Part shown: in pieces, positions 11,535 to 63,300 of the stretch | Numbering within the stretch: the first letter of the stretch is position 1 | Layout: each line of letters begins with the position of its first letter | Origin: Dromaius novaehollandiae | Taxonomy: Eukaryota; Chordata; Aves; Casuariiformes; Dromaiidae | DNA length: 64,000 bases | Assembly (NCBI RefSeq): GCF_036370855.1 | Contig: NC_088132.1 | Span: 59,558,841 to 59,622,840, forward strand | Reading direction: 5' to 3' | Notes under the pieces: model-generated | Seen by the model: the letters and a program-made list of their open reading frames with translations, nothing else | Databases searched by the model: none | What the model was told of the DNA's origin: nothing | Position numbers and translations under genes: made by a program

Positions 11535-11790
11535 CTTGTCCGCCGCCAGCGCCGGCCCGGGAAGCGCGCCGCGGCCGCCCTCGCATGGCGGCGCCCGAGA
11601 GCCCCGGCCCGCGCCCGGGGGGGGGCAGCGGAGCGCAGCGCGGGGGCCGCGGCCACCCCCCGGGCCGGGCCGGGCCGCCGCGCACCTGCCGCCCCCGTGC
11701 TGCGCGCTGCCGGCGCGGGGCCTTGGGCCAGAGCCGCCTGCGAGCGAGGCCGCGGTGCGCGGCGGCGGCGAGGGCGCCTGCATTTCTGCA
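10990..11790 (-). promoter_or_regulatory. MTX3: CpG island and promoter region of MTX3
   Basis: This is a sharply delimited, very CG-rich block with many CpG and GGCGG-type boxes, surrounding MTX3 exon 1. The flanking sequence on both sides is AT-rich. Several long open frames in all directions are by-products of the high GC. The transcription start is probably just right of 11534 within the block. No TATA box is evident. Confidence 0.85.
11454..11534 (-). CDS. MTX3: MTX3 coding exon 1 (residues 1-27)
   Basis: The start codon is at 11532-11534 in a GCC-rich context (CAAGATGGCGGC on the transcript). The exon encodes the N-terminal thioredoxin-like beta strand region of the metaxin fold and ends with ...SLTVM followed by the donor GTAACG. 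It lies inside a CpG island. The phase is 0. Confidence 0.95.
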
Positions 11791-11799
11791 CCCCGTTTT

Positions 11800-14700
11800 T
11801 TTGGATTTGTTATTTCATACACAGTTACGACCTTCCACGGGAACGGAAAATCTGACTTTTGATGGAAGGTAAACAGCCGTCGTCAGTAATTTGGCTTTGA
11901 AAACAAGGAACTCTGATCATACTGTACGAGTTTTGTCTTTTGTATAAATTGTATTTTCTTTACTATAGACCTTTAAACATTTCATTTTATCATTCCTGCA
12001 GACATTCTGTAGCACTTTTAATTGTTGAAATATTACGTCAAACCAAATGTTTTTATACTTCCTGAACAAGAAGGAAAAATACCACACTGCCTTAAAAAGA
12101 AAAAACGCACTGACCATCCTCATTAAGGCCTTCTGCTCATAAAGAGAAGAGGAGAGCAAGGGCAAAGCTTTTTTTTCCCCCTCTTGAATTTGCACAGTTG
12201 CAGATCTGCATAAAACTTGTGGCATAGTGTCATGATCAAAACCTGCCACCCAGATCTGAGATCATTCTGCTCCAGATCATTAGGATCAAAAAAACGCTAT
12301 ACAACTGGCAATATTAACAGTAATGAAATTTGTGGGTTTTTTTAAAAGGGCTGATTACATTTCTCCCTGTAAAGAGGTATGTAAAGTAAAGGTTCTTAAG
12401 GACACCTTTCTCTTCCTTTCATCCCAGCTAATTCCTAGCCCGTCTTTCTGGGTGCTTCATTTAGGCCTGATCACCCTTGCTGGGTGTGCAAGATCTGAAA
12501 GCAGGAGTGGCTCGATAGCACGGATCCTAAATGGCTCGCTCTGTACTGAGCGTGTGCCAGTTTATGGCTCTTCTCTGATGCAGGTTGCAAAACTGCTTAG
12601 GAGGTAGTTACGAGTGTAAACTTTCCTTGCAGTGCCTTAGGGCCCAATTCATCTCTACGCTATTGCAGAAGCCAGAGCAAAGATGAAAAAACGGCAATCT
12701 GCATCTTCCCTCCCCCATCCTAAGCTATTCATGAGTTTTTTCCTCTTGGTTGCCTGAGTGGAATTCCTCTTAGTATAAATGAAAGATAGATTGGTGCATT
12801 GAGAATGAATATATGCCTTGACTTGAAGAAGTGGACTCAAGTCTGTGTTCCTGAAAAAGCAAAACTTCCTCTGAAACCTGTGTGTTTGAAATGGTACTGC
12901 ACACATTTTTTCTTCAATGAAAATGTTTCAGGATCAAACCCATAAGTGTCCAAGTAAATGTGGAGGGACATGGTCTGGAGCTATACTTCACTTGGCTTTC
13001 ACTTGTATTAAGACTTCTGTATCTTAGTTTTACTTGTATTCCCATCCTTAAGCCATCCATATAATTCCATGAAAATAGTGAGTCTTCCTGATGCACAGTA
13101 GGAGCAAAATATGAAAGATGAATTAAGCAGCGGGGATTGCTGCCTCCTTCCCCTACCTTGTTACTTGGAATTTGAACAAGTTATGTACGTATCTGTAAAG
13201 CAAATCTACAGTGTTGGCAGCTTCTCTGTATTCTCTATGTTTAGAGTTTTGTTGATTTACATAAATTAAGTAGGACAAATATTTAACAGGTGAGTTGAGG
13301 TTTACTTGCAGATCCTGTGTTAAGAATTAGTCTTAGGTTTCTGTGAGAAACTTCCGTATATAATGTTATTGACTGTATGAAAGTTTTTGAAGATATCCTG
13401 CCCCATAACCACTTTATGATTCTTGTTCAAAATATTAAGCTCCAGTAAATTAAGCTGGAGTTTGTACTTCAGAGAATACACAAAGTCTGTTGCTGTCAGC
13501 GCAAGAGACTCCACTGTAACTAAATCAGAAGTAACAATGATATTTTAAAATTATTTATTAAATATTTTTGACAGAGAAGGGAATATTTCTAGGAAATATT
13601 TCCTATATTTTGACAAAATCAAATTACATAATTGAGCAAATAATATTGCAAATACTTGATAGTGTTAGCTTAAAGAGGTGAAAGCAAAACCTCACTATCC
13701 TTTTGTCCTTTTTTGTTGGCTATAGTCACTGAATACTTTAATATGGACCCGTGAAGATTTTACTTCTTCATGGTGCTTTTGCCTCAGGTGTTTAAACCTG
13801 TGTTTGCAAAAAATGCTCTTTGATGACGAAGGGCTTCTTCCTCATTGCTCACAGATTGGAGAGCAGTATCTCGGCTGCTCTGTGCCCAGGTATTTAGTCT
13901 CTGCAGCTTGTGTGCTGTCTCCATCCTTTAGGTAGGAACAAGATCTGGACTGAGGCTTCCTTCCAGGCAGCTTGTGGCACAGTTAGTCCTTCCTTCTGCA
14001 TTTTTTCTTCCATGCCCTTGCCTCCTTCCCTACGCTCTTTCAGCCTCCCCTCGCTGACTCTCCCTGCCCCGTATCATCCTGCACCTGCCACGTTCCTCTC
14101 TGCGCTGTGCTGTGCTCTGCCAGCCCTGACACCACCACATCGTCTTGTCACTGTCACCACAGAGGCAGGGAGTGAAGCTGAGGGTTATCTTCTTGAGTGG
14201 GGACACATACGGAAATGCCGGGGGGTGAGGGGATGGAAGAACGCTGTGCTGGGGCACACTGGGTATGGGGAGCACTCTCCAGCCTGGAGAGGCTGGGCAG
14301 AGGAAGAAAAACTGTGCAGTCAGAGTGGGGACAACACTGTCACACAAACAGGCTAAGGAGAATTGTGTGTTCTGGGGTATGGGGGTATGCACCATGTGGG
14401 GAGGGCAGCTAAAGGGTATGTGAATACAGGCCAGCTGAAGGTACTGGAAATGCCGTTGGCCCTGCATCAGGAGGAGCCAACACCTATGCCTTCTGCGGTG
14501 GTGGAGCCACTCGGCCAGACCCTTCTCTCGCAGCGAGCCCTCCAGCCCCAGCCCTGGCGGCGCCGGGTCCTGACTCACCCACAATGACCCCGTGGGGGCT
14601 GTTCTCCGCGGTGCTCATTAGCTGTATATTCCAAGCCTGATGTGACTGAACATTAATCAGCACTATTTTGTTCATTTAACGTACAATTTCTCTCCTATTG

Positions 14701-15490
14701 TTGTCCTTCTTTTTATGATGTAAATAATACCAGACAGCTCCAGCTATTCCAACTGTGTGCTGGGTAGCAGGTTGGCAGGGGGGCAGCCACAGCTTCCTGG
14801 CGTTCTCCCGTCCTGGCAGAGGTTCATCTGCGGGCTGGGGACACACAAACAAGAGTAGGAGGAGACAGGTTTGGAAGCCGGCTGCACACTGTCGGCTCCG
14901 GGGCAGGAGAGGCGCCCTGCAGTCCTTCTGCCACGCAGTCCCTTGGGAGATCCCTTCCTTTGCAAGCAGAAAGTGCTGGAGGAGGGTGCCCTCCCTGATG
15001 GGAGACTCCACGTGGGCATTGAGGACAGGGGCTGCAGGGCCGCTCACCCCGAGGGGCTTGCTTGCTTAACTTCAGCAATGCAGAGGCTGGAATTTTCTGG
15101 AGTAAGGATGGAATAGAATGGAAAGATGGATGGAGCACGGGAATAAGGACATCCTGGGGGCACATACAAGACTGAAAATCTGTGCAGTTGAAAGGGAAAG
15201 GGTTTTTTTGTTAAGCAGGTTGGTTAAGTCATCAGGTTTGGGGTTCTGTTAACGCGAAGCAACCTTTTCAGTAACCTTAACGCTTTCCAGTTGAGCTCTC
15301 CCAATGTTCCTGAGCGCTCTAAACAAAACAGGGGAGAAGGGATTATAGGTTCTGCACTTTGCCAATCCAGACTCTTCTAGAAACCAAACTTGCTCCAGTC
15401 TGATCTGCACGACCCCTTTTGGTGACACTCTTAACTCAGAAAAAGTGGCGAAGTTAAATTCGCACCAAGACCAAGCTTACGCACTGGAGC
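11800..15490. other. Intergenic region between the MTX3 and THBS4 promoters
   Basis: AT-rich to about 13.9 kb, then moderately GC-rich to 15.2 kb. I see no conserved exon or recognisable repeat. Open frames near 13.9-15.2 kb overlap on both strands, have no family resemblance and are judged spurious. Regulatory elements for either divergent gene may lie here but cannot be read from the sequence. Confidence 0.5.
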
Positions 15491-15920
15491 GTCCGCATCC
15501 ATTTTGAACGTCACGCCATTGAGCGGGTTCCATTTCTAGACCAGGGCTCCTCAAGGAGGAGCTCAGCGGGAGCTGGGGCCTCGGCGAGACCCCAGGCCTG
15601 CCACCTCTCCCGCCTGCCGCCGCCCCAGCCGCGGCAACAACCCGGCTCGGCCCCGACGGACCGAGGGCACCCTGGACGGCGCCCCGCGCTCACGGCGGCC
15701 CGCGGTGCTGCCGGGGGGGGCTGCGCGGGCACGGCGCTGCCAGCGGGGCCGGGCCCTGCCCCGGCTCGGCCCCCGACGGCTCGGCCCTTCCCCTCGGCGG
15801 CTCGGCCCCCGCCAATGGCCTCCGCCGCCCGCCGCCGGCCCTCCCCGGACGCCGGGCAGCCCCGTTAAAGGCGCGGAGCGGCGCGGCCGGCCCCGCCGCC
15901 CTGCGCGCCCCGCGGCCGCC

Positions 15921-53616
<37,696 letters not shown>

Positions 53617-53647
53617 GGAAAGGCAAAATAACATTGCTATTGCAAAC

Positions 53648-53653
53648 AATAAA
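53648..53653 (+). terminator. THBS4: THBS4 poly(A) signal, proximal
   Basis: A perfect AATAAA 32 bases after the stop codon. Use of it would give a very short 3' UTR. Confidence 0.65.
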
Positions 53654-53754
53654 ACAATGTATTTTAAATCCTTATATGACTGTCATTTCAAGAGTGCAGA
53701 CCGCAGCTTTTTCTCATTGATGTAACTATGTCAAACTTTTTGTATAAAAATGAA

Positions 53755-53760
53755 AATAAA
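53755..53760 (+). terminator. THBS4: THBS4 poly(A) signal, distal
   Basis: A perfect AATAAA, followed by AAGGAGAC and a T/G-containing region. Likely the main 3' end of THBS4. Confidence 0.7.
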
Positions 53761-53780
53761 AAGGAGACAAAATAGACTGG

Positions 53781-56700
53781 GCTTAGTTATTTTCAAAGGT
53801 GCTCAAAACTCTGTGAAGATTCAGATAGTGTAAAGATAACTGCTTAAAACACTCTCAGGATCAGTTTGAATCTACTGCTCTCTTGGATTTATTATTAAAC
53901 AGGGTGGTGGGAAAAAAGGGCAGTTTTGTCTCTCTGGTACATGGCAGAAGCTAAGACTTCACAGAGACGGAAAAAGAGGAGGCTGCATCGAGCATGGAGC
54001 GAGTGTTGGAAGAGATGGGCACTGCTTGTCAAAGGGGAGCGCTTCACGTAACCTTTTCCAGGCCTACTTAGTGTCCCTGGTAAGAAAGGAAGAAGTTTTA
54101 TCTCCTTTAGGGCAGTTTAACTCCTTGGGAGATTTAGTTACCTTTGGCAGACCTCTCCCCCCTGCCTTGGAAAACTGAGAGTACGCTATCACATCTTGTA
54201 AAAACAAAAAAAGCTGACGGCAGGGAGTTGTATTCAGATCTCAAACACGGTATGACTTGCCCTTGAAAAACCAGATTAAAAACAAAAAACAAAAAAAACC
54301 CAACCAAACACATGGAGATAAATGCGGAATCATCCCTACAGAGAAAATAATCCTAACTTTCAAAGACTCAAAGCTGGGCTTTGACCTACTGAGCTCTCTG
54401 AACAGGTATTACAATCTTAACAAAATAAGTCACTAAGTTAAAAAAACAAAGATTGAATTAAGTGTTATGAACTATTAAGAAAGAAATGGAAAATAAAAGC
54501 CCAAAAAAGCCTCATCACCACATTGTACAAGAGACTGTTGACTTCTAATACATCCTTTTTTTTTTTAGACTGGAGCTAGGAAAGGAAGGAAAGACAACAG
54601 CCAAGAAAAGCTGCAGAAAAGCATATTCCAGGCTTTAGAGCAATTTCATTAAGAAGGGCAAAACTAAACAGTGTTTCACCTGGAAAGAAAAGAGGCAGAG
54701 GAATGTGATTTTTTTTGGGGGGGGGCAAAAATCACAAGTAGCATTGACACAGTTACCAGCAACTCTTGTTTCCCGGTGCAAGACAAGGGGAAATACTGCA
54801 GGGCACTATCAGGCAACAGTATCAAAACAAAAAAAAAAAAAAAAAGAAGATTTCTGTTCCCATTACAATAAAAATACCCTTAAGGTTTTGATGTTCTCAA
54901 AGGACTGGGCTACAGGAAGACTTTTCACCACATTTTCCATTGCAAAGGCTTCTGAGACGATGCCGATGCTGGCAGCCCTGGGCCAAGTCCCCTTGGGGAG
55001 CCATCACCGTCTCGTGATGAGGACAACGCTGAAGTGCCCCTCACAGAGCAGCCCTGGGGCAGGCAAGCGCCTGGGACCACACTTATTTGTGACAAAGCCT
55101 CCAGTTTCAGTCCCTTCCCCTTGGCTTCACTAAACCCAGCTTCACTCACCAAGTTTCCAATGGAGGACTGAAAGCCTAATTACTTGGGGTAGGGGGTAAC
55201 ACAAAGGGTATTAACATGTTTTTGATCAAATTATGCTTAAAAGATGCGCAAAGACCCTCCTCTAGCTGTACACAGACTATAACTGCAGTATCATTCAATG
55301 ATGAACTAGAACCCAGATCATAAAGCAAATTTCCATCTTCCATATCGTGCATTTGCATTTCCCTGGATGCAGCCTCTTTTCCAGACAGAAATCATGTCTG
55401 AATGGCTTTTCAAGCAGCCTTGGCAGAACAAAGTTACTCGTAGCATGTACATCTTGGGCCCAACACAGCTGGGGTCCATCTGGCCAGGAGAGCACACACT
55501 TGCACAGCTGGGCTGCGCAGAGCAAACCCAGCAGGCCAGGGCCATCCCCGACTTCCCTGCCAGGCAGCAGACTCTGTGCGTGCTGACCAGAGCGCTGCAG
55601 CATGTGCGGCCCCAGCTGGGAAACACAAAGGGGGAAAGCCAGCTGCCAAACCTCCCTCCAGCCCTCCTGCCCATGGCCGGAGGCTCTCCTCCTGCTCGAC
55701 GACTAGGAGAGCACCTTGGAGCTTGCCCAGTTCCTGCTGCTCTCCCAGCCTACAACACGGCCAAGCTCCCCATGGTTGGCGACAGGATACTGGAAGACAG
55801 GCTACCGGCTCTCTGGCTTTTGGGCTGCCAAAAGTAATGGCACAAAGCTGCGTGTTGCTGCTAGGAGCTTCTGACATCTCCAGCCAGAGAAGGGATTTGC
55901 TTGCTCACCCGCCAGCACAGGCGGTAGTCAGAGCTCTGCCAGCCAGAGCAGCCTGTTGGCTTTCGTTTCAGAAGGCGATTACGGGACTATACAAGTGGAT
56001 GCTAGAGCTCACCACAGTATATCAACACAATGGACCTTCCCAGCTGCTGGACGGCCAGCAAATTCAAGAGCAAAGTCTCACTCCTGCAGACAGACACTTG
56101 TCCCAAGGTCATGCTCGAGGCTTGGGAAACTCTCCTGCCCTCCAAGTTTCAATCGCAGCCTGCAGTCCCTGTGTACAGGCATTCGAACAACCTCCACTTG
56201 TACCACCACCTCTTCCCGGCCCACTGTGCGACGTAGACAGAGCTCCATGTGTGGCCTTTGGCAAGTACAGACGTTACAATCCCTTCTTGCCACACACAGC
56301 CTAACGCGCTAAGCTGCAGTTAGCCCTACGCAGCATCTGCAAGTACTTTGGTGCTCTTGGAGTCACACAGCTCACGCACACAAGGGTCAAAAGCCTCACC
56401 AAAGGTTAACTCTTTCCTGAGTGCTGCAAAAACCATGACAAATACGCTTCAAACGCTTCCGTTTCCTAAAGCCCATCTCCAGAGCTGAGCTACGAGAAAA
56501 GACCAAAGTCCTATGGGGGCTGGAGGGGGACGGGGCAGACAAGGTGTGCAAGCCCCGAGGAGGTGCTTGACGAAGGCCACAGGCGCTGACAGACCCTCGG
56601 CTCAATGTGGGAGCTGCCGCCTCTGCCCTGCAGCCCCATCACCGAGCTCGGCTGGGCACAACGTGGCACCCAGACTCACAGCCACGAGAAGCTCGTGTCC

Positions 56701-57304
56701 CGACCAAGCGAGCTCCTGGTGAGGCTCTGGTGAACTCAATCACATCAGCAATGAGGGCCAAAAGGCAGCTGCAGCTAGGACATGCTGAAACCCCGTTTAA
56801 CAGTGGCCTGCACAGAGAAAGGTGGAAAGCAGGGACTAGGGCTGGCAGAAATGCAGTGTTTTCTTCAGCACAGATCTAGGTTCCCAGTTCAGCAACTGCC
56901 TACCTCGCCATCTGGACAACTGAGAAAATCAGAGATCTGCATTTAACACAATTGCACAGGCTTCAGCGCCATACTTAGTCTGGAAAATACTTTGTTTGCA
57001 CTTCCAGCAGTATCTGACACATCTCAGAATCAGAGCATGCAGAACAAATCCCACTGACAAATCCATGCGAGCCTACGACGCTCTGCAGTCGTGTTCTGGA
57101 TGAGAATAAAACAACACGTACAGAAAAAGCCGCATAATATTCCATAGGCCAACCTCTTTTTGTTAGACCACATCCAAACTTTGTGAACAAGACAGACCAA
57201 TCTATGCACCTTTACCTGGTCAGTAACTCTTTAGTTCATATATTCACATACATGTAAAATTTCTCTTAAAATGAGTTGATTTTACAATTTTATATACCAC
57301 AACA
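53781..57304. other. Intergenic region between the convergent THBS4 and SERINC5 genes
   Basis: No exon recognised. It is AT-rich to about 54.9 kb, with poly-A near 54829-54845, and GC-richer between about 54.9 and 56.9 kb. That part generates several long overlapping frames on both strands (the longest 242 codons at 55576-56304) without domain, splice or homology support. Read-through 3' UTR of SERINC5 or a non-coding transcript cannot be excluded. Confidence 0.5.
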
Positions 57305-57309
57305 ATTCA

Positions 57310-60300
57310 TTTCAAACGTAAGAAAAACTTTATTGGTCCATTAAACATTAAATCTATAACAATACATTCACTCAGTATACAAAAGGAAGTGTTCGTAAAA
57401 ACCATTAACATGCTTTAAAAAGGCAAAGCTGTTTACCATTTTACAACCAGGTTCTTAGAATTGTCTCAAAGAAGTGTTACAGGTACTACAGACCACAACA
57501 TTTGCAAAAAATGTAAAATAAACTAGCTAACCTCCGTTTCACTGGGCTACAGCTTAACAAAGTAAAACCACACATACACACCAAAAAAGTTCCCTTGAGA
57601 TATTAAAAACCTTAAAAAGGACTAAGTAAAAACCCCTCACCATTAAGAAAAAGTATTTCCATTTTGAATAGTTTGCATCCAGTTTTTGAACACGCCACAC
57701 AAGAGACTAAACACCACAGACCTGTGGTAAGTAAAAAGCAGGCAATTGACTGTATGTTCCTCATAAATATTTTCCCAGCTTTTACATGATAAGTTGAAAA
57801 TTTTATTTTCATTACTTTAAGTTTGCACAGATGTCCAACACCACCTAAGCACCTGGACATGTATCAGTAAGAGAAAAATAAAGCTAAGGTATGAGTAACA
57901 TTACATTATTTCCCTATAGTTTTCCAAAATTTTTCTTGGCTTCAGACTGAGAATTCTTTGGCAAAACCACAGTCCCCCTGCTGCACCCCGCAGCTCTGAC
58001 TAACAAAAGCCTTGGAAGCTTTAAGATGTTGGAGAGATTTCAAAGCTGACAACTGCAACTCTAAGAAGTTTGTGCAAACGGCTTATATGCTACAGTAGTC
58101 AGAGCTATCAGAGACTGGGAAATGGGGGAAGCCAATTTGGTTTATATTTTAAATAAATTCAAACTTTATTTTTAATAATGTATTATTAAGCAGGTGGGGA
58201 ACCATTCTAAACCAGGCGTGGGAAAAGTGGATTTAAGGCCTACTTGAAAACTACAAAATTTCTTCCGGCATTAGAAAGTGGTCGTCATGCCAATCTTCTG
58301 ACCTCAAGGCCAAAATTTCTGTTCCAAACACTGCTCTGCTTATCCATATCCTCATTTTGGGACACTCAGGCATTACGCCTTTTGGATGTTGAAAAGACAG
58401 AGATGTATTAGTTCCCAAGCTACATATCCTGTTAAGAGTATAAAAAGCCCTTGACCCCTGGCACTCCCTTTTACAGTCATGTGAAACACTCTGTTTGAAC
58501 TAGTGTTTACAAAATTGAGCACACACAAAGTAAAATTTCACTGCACTGATTACGTGTTTTCCTCCCACAAGAACTTGCAAAGAAGGGGGACCAGGCCACT
58601 TCAGAAAACAAAAGATACAGTTTTCATACAGAAAGAACTGATCCAAATATGAAGTCATGATCCTCAACTTTGCTTCAACACTGCAGGTCCTCCTATAAAA
58701 AGGAAAGGATCATCTACAGCTGGCAAGGAAGTTTCTATCACTGAAGACAGCCCAATCGATAGGGAGCAGAGTGCAAGCTAAGCAGGTTTACAATGCCTTT
58801 AAAAACAAACCCAAGGAGAAAAGGGAAATAAAATGAAGGGATACGGTCTGCAAGGAAAAGATATACAATTGCTTCTAAAGCTCAGAAGTAAAGATGACAA
58901 TAAAATTGTAGCTGCAGAAAATTTTGCTCATCTGTTCATACATAATCTCCTGGTACTTTGTTTTACAAACTTATTTAGGAGAAAAGCTTAAATTGTTCAT
59001 AGCACAGATCATTTATAGCATGTTATAAAAATGGACAGTGAATTATTTTGTTACCAATCAGTTCAGAGATCCCCATAACATTGCAGGCTGCTGGCTGAAG
59101 TTAAACTAGTGATATCTGGAGTTTCCAAAGTCTCCTGATGCATTGGTCAGAAATAGAGAGTTGTTAGAAATCAGCTGTTTTGCAAGTGGGATGGCTGCCT
59201 TAACAGCAATGTTCTAGCCCAAAAATGTCTGCACTAGTGGCTGGTGAAGCAGTTATATGTGCATAGCTTATGATCTCAAAGCTCTTCTAGATTTGCAAAG
59301 GTGCTAAAACATAAAATAAATAAATAAATAGACATGCAGTGTTCACGATTCTGTGAGGAACAAGCCCTCTTTCCAGACTACATATATATTAGCAACACTG
59401 AATTACCCGTTTCAGAAGAAAGTGGCCCATCCAGCAAGGATTTATTGAATTAGGCTGGGTAAGCATGAGCTTTTCAAACCTCATTGAAACTCTTCAAGTT
59501 CAAAGTTAAAAGTATCACATAAGCATGATTCTGATTTGCAATCACAGTGCAGTTCCTTAACCAGCATCCACTTGCAAGGGCAGCCCGCACACTTTGATGA
59601 ACCAGGTGGTAAACAGCAAACAAGCAGATCCATTTGTTTTCCATGTGTTCTTCATAAGATTTCGTGGTCTCATTTGTTAGTTCAGGAGTTTGGGTTCGGA
59701 GACTTGCTCTCCGAGTCTGTCCCCTTGGTTCTACCCCAGAAAAGAACCAATAATGATTTTGGTTCTCAGTTGCCTTTGTGAGAAAAAATAAAATTGTTCC
59801 AGTCTCAGGCAGAAGTGCAGCAGTGAGCTTCCAAATAACTTTTCCTCCAATAGGGAATTTGAAAAAGTAGGACGACACTAATAAAATAATTCCATCCTCC
59901 CGGCAGAACTAACTTCTGCCAACACCCCCGTTCCTCCAAGAGGCAATTAAACTATAACACTAGTTCAAATTCAAGTTAAACTAGAGGAAATGAGGACATG
60001 ATCTCTAGTCTTCCTGTCTTTAAAACTGACAGCTTTCTCACTTCACACAGCTCAAAAATACTAGGGCAGAGAAACACAGCACAGGCCGTTTCTGTTCAGG
60101 AGCAAATCCCAAGAACAGTTGTGGTACAACGTGCGTGTCCGTGCAGAGACACGGCACAGCTAACCACGTCAAGCAGGGCAGCTACCTGCACTTGAAGGTG
60201 TGGAGAGAGAAAGTTCTGCTCAAGGTTTAAATTCAAGTGTAAGCAACAACTACTCTCATTTATTTACTAAAGCATCAGACTATCTGTGAGTTTTCCCAGT

Positions 60301-63300
60301 TTATCTTCCCCTGCACAGTCATATCCCAAATCAGGCTCCCCCCCAGGAGCCCATCAAGCATAGATTACGTGGTCTTCCACACGCACGGCGAGTACGACTG
60401 CACCGCGTGCACACCAGGTGTAACGCACAAGGCAGGACCACCTGGCCACAGGCTCAGGTCAGGTTTTACAGTTCCAGTGCCACCTGAATTATTAGCTCAG
60501 AGGGCAGTATGTACGAAGGCACTTAAAAAAAATTAAAAAGCCCATTTGTGTGAACTGTTCACAATCTATGAACTGGACATTTGAATCTTAAAAATCCCAG
60601 CTCAGGATTTTATGAAGCAGTTGCATGTGGGAAGTTCACAGTACAGGTTTTACAACTAATGTTAAGTCTGTCATATTTGCCTGCCCTGCAGGAAGCCATT
60701 GCTCGCTAAGGAAATAGAGGCTTTGCACACTGAGGCGCCATTTCCTCAGAAAGGCCTCAGATCCACAGCTGCATCTGGGGCCTCTGTGTGGACAGCCAGG
60801 TCCAACTAAAAGTTATTTTTGGAGTCTTCTCCCACAATGCTAGCTTAGAAGCAGACAAAGCAGAGGACTCTCGCACGGCCTCATTCCCATCCTAGGTATA
60901 CTGCAGACCTTGATACTTAAGGTCAACAGCAGGTGGACTGGAAGGATGAAGGAGTAACTTAGCAAGGCAAGTGCTGTGTAAGAAGAACAGACTCATGCCT
61001 CACTCCGGAGTTTCCTCTTATGACCCTATTTCCTTCATAAAAAAAGCTATTTCCCTAAATACAAACTACAATAAATGAGCACAAGGAGGCGTACAATGAC
61101 TTTATGTAGGCTGGTACTGCCTACACAAAGTAACCATTTTTGTAAACAAATAAAAACACCCATTGACCAAGATATGTACTAAGATCATCCACATTTGTGA
61201 CCAAGACGCTTGTTATTAGACACAGAGAATGGTTACACCGTTCCCTGCCCCTACAAGTTGACATATTGCATGCCCTTCTTCTGTAGGGCTCCTTGCCCAC
61301 AGATTGTTCTGCTTTAAAAAACATTTTAATAAAATATGCTTGGTTTCTTATACTACAAGATATTTGTGACCAGAAGGCAACTCCTGCAAGACTCTGAGCA
61401 GCATTTACCTGGGGAGGGGGTGAGAGTCTGGACTATCTCAGTTGCAGTTCTAACATTGAATCAAGATCATTTGTCAGAATAACTGCTACAAGTTAGGAGA
61501 GACGACTGTTAGTCTTCATTGCGCAGTCCATAAGCTCTCATCTTGGAGATGGGACAGATAAACACTTCTAGTTTGTTAACGCATTAAAAAAAGGTCTTCC
61601 TGCTGGAAAAAGATCTGTGCGGCTGGACTCCAAATGCAGAGACATAGAGACGGGCCCTCATGCTATCAGAGCTCTTGGCAAGATTAGAACCTCCTAGCAG
61701 AAGCAAAAAAGAAAAAAAAAGAAAGAAAGAGAAAAGATAAAAGCCTGCCTCTATTCTCCAGAGCTATTTGTGGCTTTCATAACTCAACTACTTTCTTCCC
61801 CTAGAAACAAACAAGAAGAAGAGCAAGAGTTTCACCTCTGGGCAGACTTTCCCCCCCCAGTCTTCCTCCTCATCAGATTACATGATAGGGGAATTTTGAG
61901 GGTTGGTGTGCTCCTGATCACAGGGGTAGGTACTGTAAGTTTACAGGACTGCAGATCTGTGGGTTTTGCTTGAGGTGAGAGTGCATGGAGCTGGGAAGAT
62001 CGCACCTCTAGCAAGCTCTCTGCAGGGCAGGACCCCACGATTCCAGAGCAACAAGGCAGCTAGAAATGTTACAGACAGCAACGGCATGATTGGTATCTAG
62101 CACGTCACGGTTATTCACCAGCTGTGCATTAGCTATCAATTACTGCAACAGAACAAGTAAGACATGCAAATATTTTGGCCATCTCATGGGCCTCTGTGTT
62201 GTGCTTTTCTTTATTCTGTACAAAGCATTGGGTGAAGATTTAAGGCTCAACTGTATTTAAGAAAAGAAATGCTACATAAGTGGATTTATATCCTGAATAT
62301 TTTGCTTTTGAGAGCGAGAGTTTGAGAGGGAGAGAGAGAGAGAAGACTCTGAAACTAACATAAGTCATAAGTTTATCCCACAGGGACGTGGATATATAAA
62401 GTGAGTCCAACCTTATTCAGCATTAAAAATGTCTGAGGTGTTGTTCTGCCAGCAACTCATCTATTTAGAGCAAATAAAAGCGACGTGGTGGGGTTTCATA
62501 TTCTGAAGTCAGCCATTTTTACTAAGTCTGCTGCTGCCACATTTGGGTTTTCTGGTTTTATTTTTTTGACTGCTTATCCCACTGCTTAGAACATAAGTTC
62601 TCCAAAAAAAGGTTAGTCTCTATTAATGGAGTGGTTGGCTAACTCCCATTCCCATAGCAAAACTTGATTAACAGAGAAGTATAAAAATATAAAGTTAGAA
62701 AGATCATTTTCCAACCAACACAGGCAGAAAAGGAAGATAACACACTGAAGTCCTTTTTCTGACTATCACTGCATTTTAAATATTGTAAAACTGGTAATGA
62801 AAACAGAACACAAGAGCCCGGGAAATCTTTAGATACAAGCTGAAACAGCAGGTTACAGTAGTAACTGAGCACTTCACTTTTAAAGTTATCAGTTACTGGC
62901 AATGTTCCTGTAATTCGTGTTCCTGTAATTAGCATTCCTGCAACAGCAAACATTCTGAATAAAGAATGTACCGTATCTCATACCTCTGCACAGAACAGCT
63001 TGCAGTTAAATGATCTGGCAAAGCAAAACTGGTCAAAATTAAGAGTTTAAGAATTTGTGTGCAAAACACCCCTTCTGTTAATAATTGGACCAGTTTGGAT
63101 TTACATAAAATATTCAGGTGCCTTTTTAACTTATAATAGCATAAATACTCTGTTATCATTGGTACATTCCTTTCTCATACTAGGTTTGCAATAACTTAAT
63201 ATATTTAATATTTAGTTAAACAATTTTTAGTAGATGCTTTGGCAGTCAAATTCTTACATATTTTCTATTTCTACAAAAGTATTTAGGTGCATTTTTGGGG

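Larger units (their letters stand above)
53617..53780 (+). other. THBS4: THBS4 3' untranslated region
   Basis: A short AT-rich UTR following the TAA stop and containing two AATAAA signals. The end is inferred to lie 15-25 bases after the second signal. Confidence 0.7.

Noticed and set aside
10885-11862. Several long open frames on both strands (up to 283 codons)
   Set aside because: They fall in the CpG island, have low-complexity Ala/Pro/Arg/Gly composition and run across a known MTX3 exon and introns. Only the MTX3 exon 1 and 2 segments have support.
13910-15165. Overlapping frames upstream of THBS4, including a minus-strand start MSTAENSPHGVIVG near 14.6 kb followed by a GTGAGT
   Set aside because: No following exon or known protein could be linked to it, and similar-length frames occur on both strands here.
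55576-56304. 242-codon plus-strand frame in the convergent intergenic region
   Set aside because: Overlapped by comparable minus-strand frames, no domain or start context, and composition typical of GC-rich non-coding DNA.
59474-59878. 134-codon minus-strand frame as a gene
   Set aside because: Lies within the SERINC5 3' UTR, with no recognisable domain. Kept only as a point to test.
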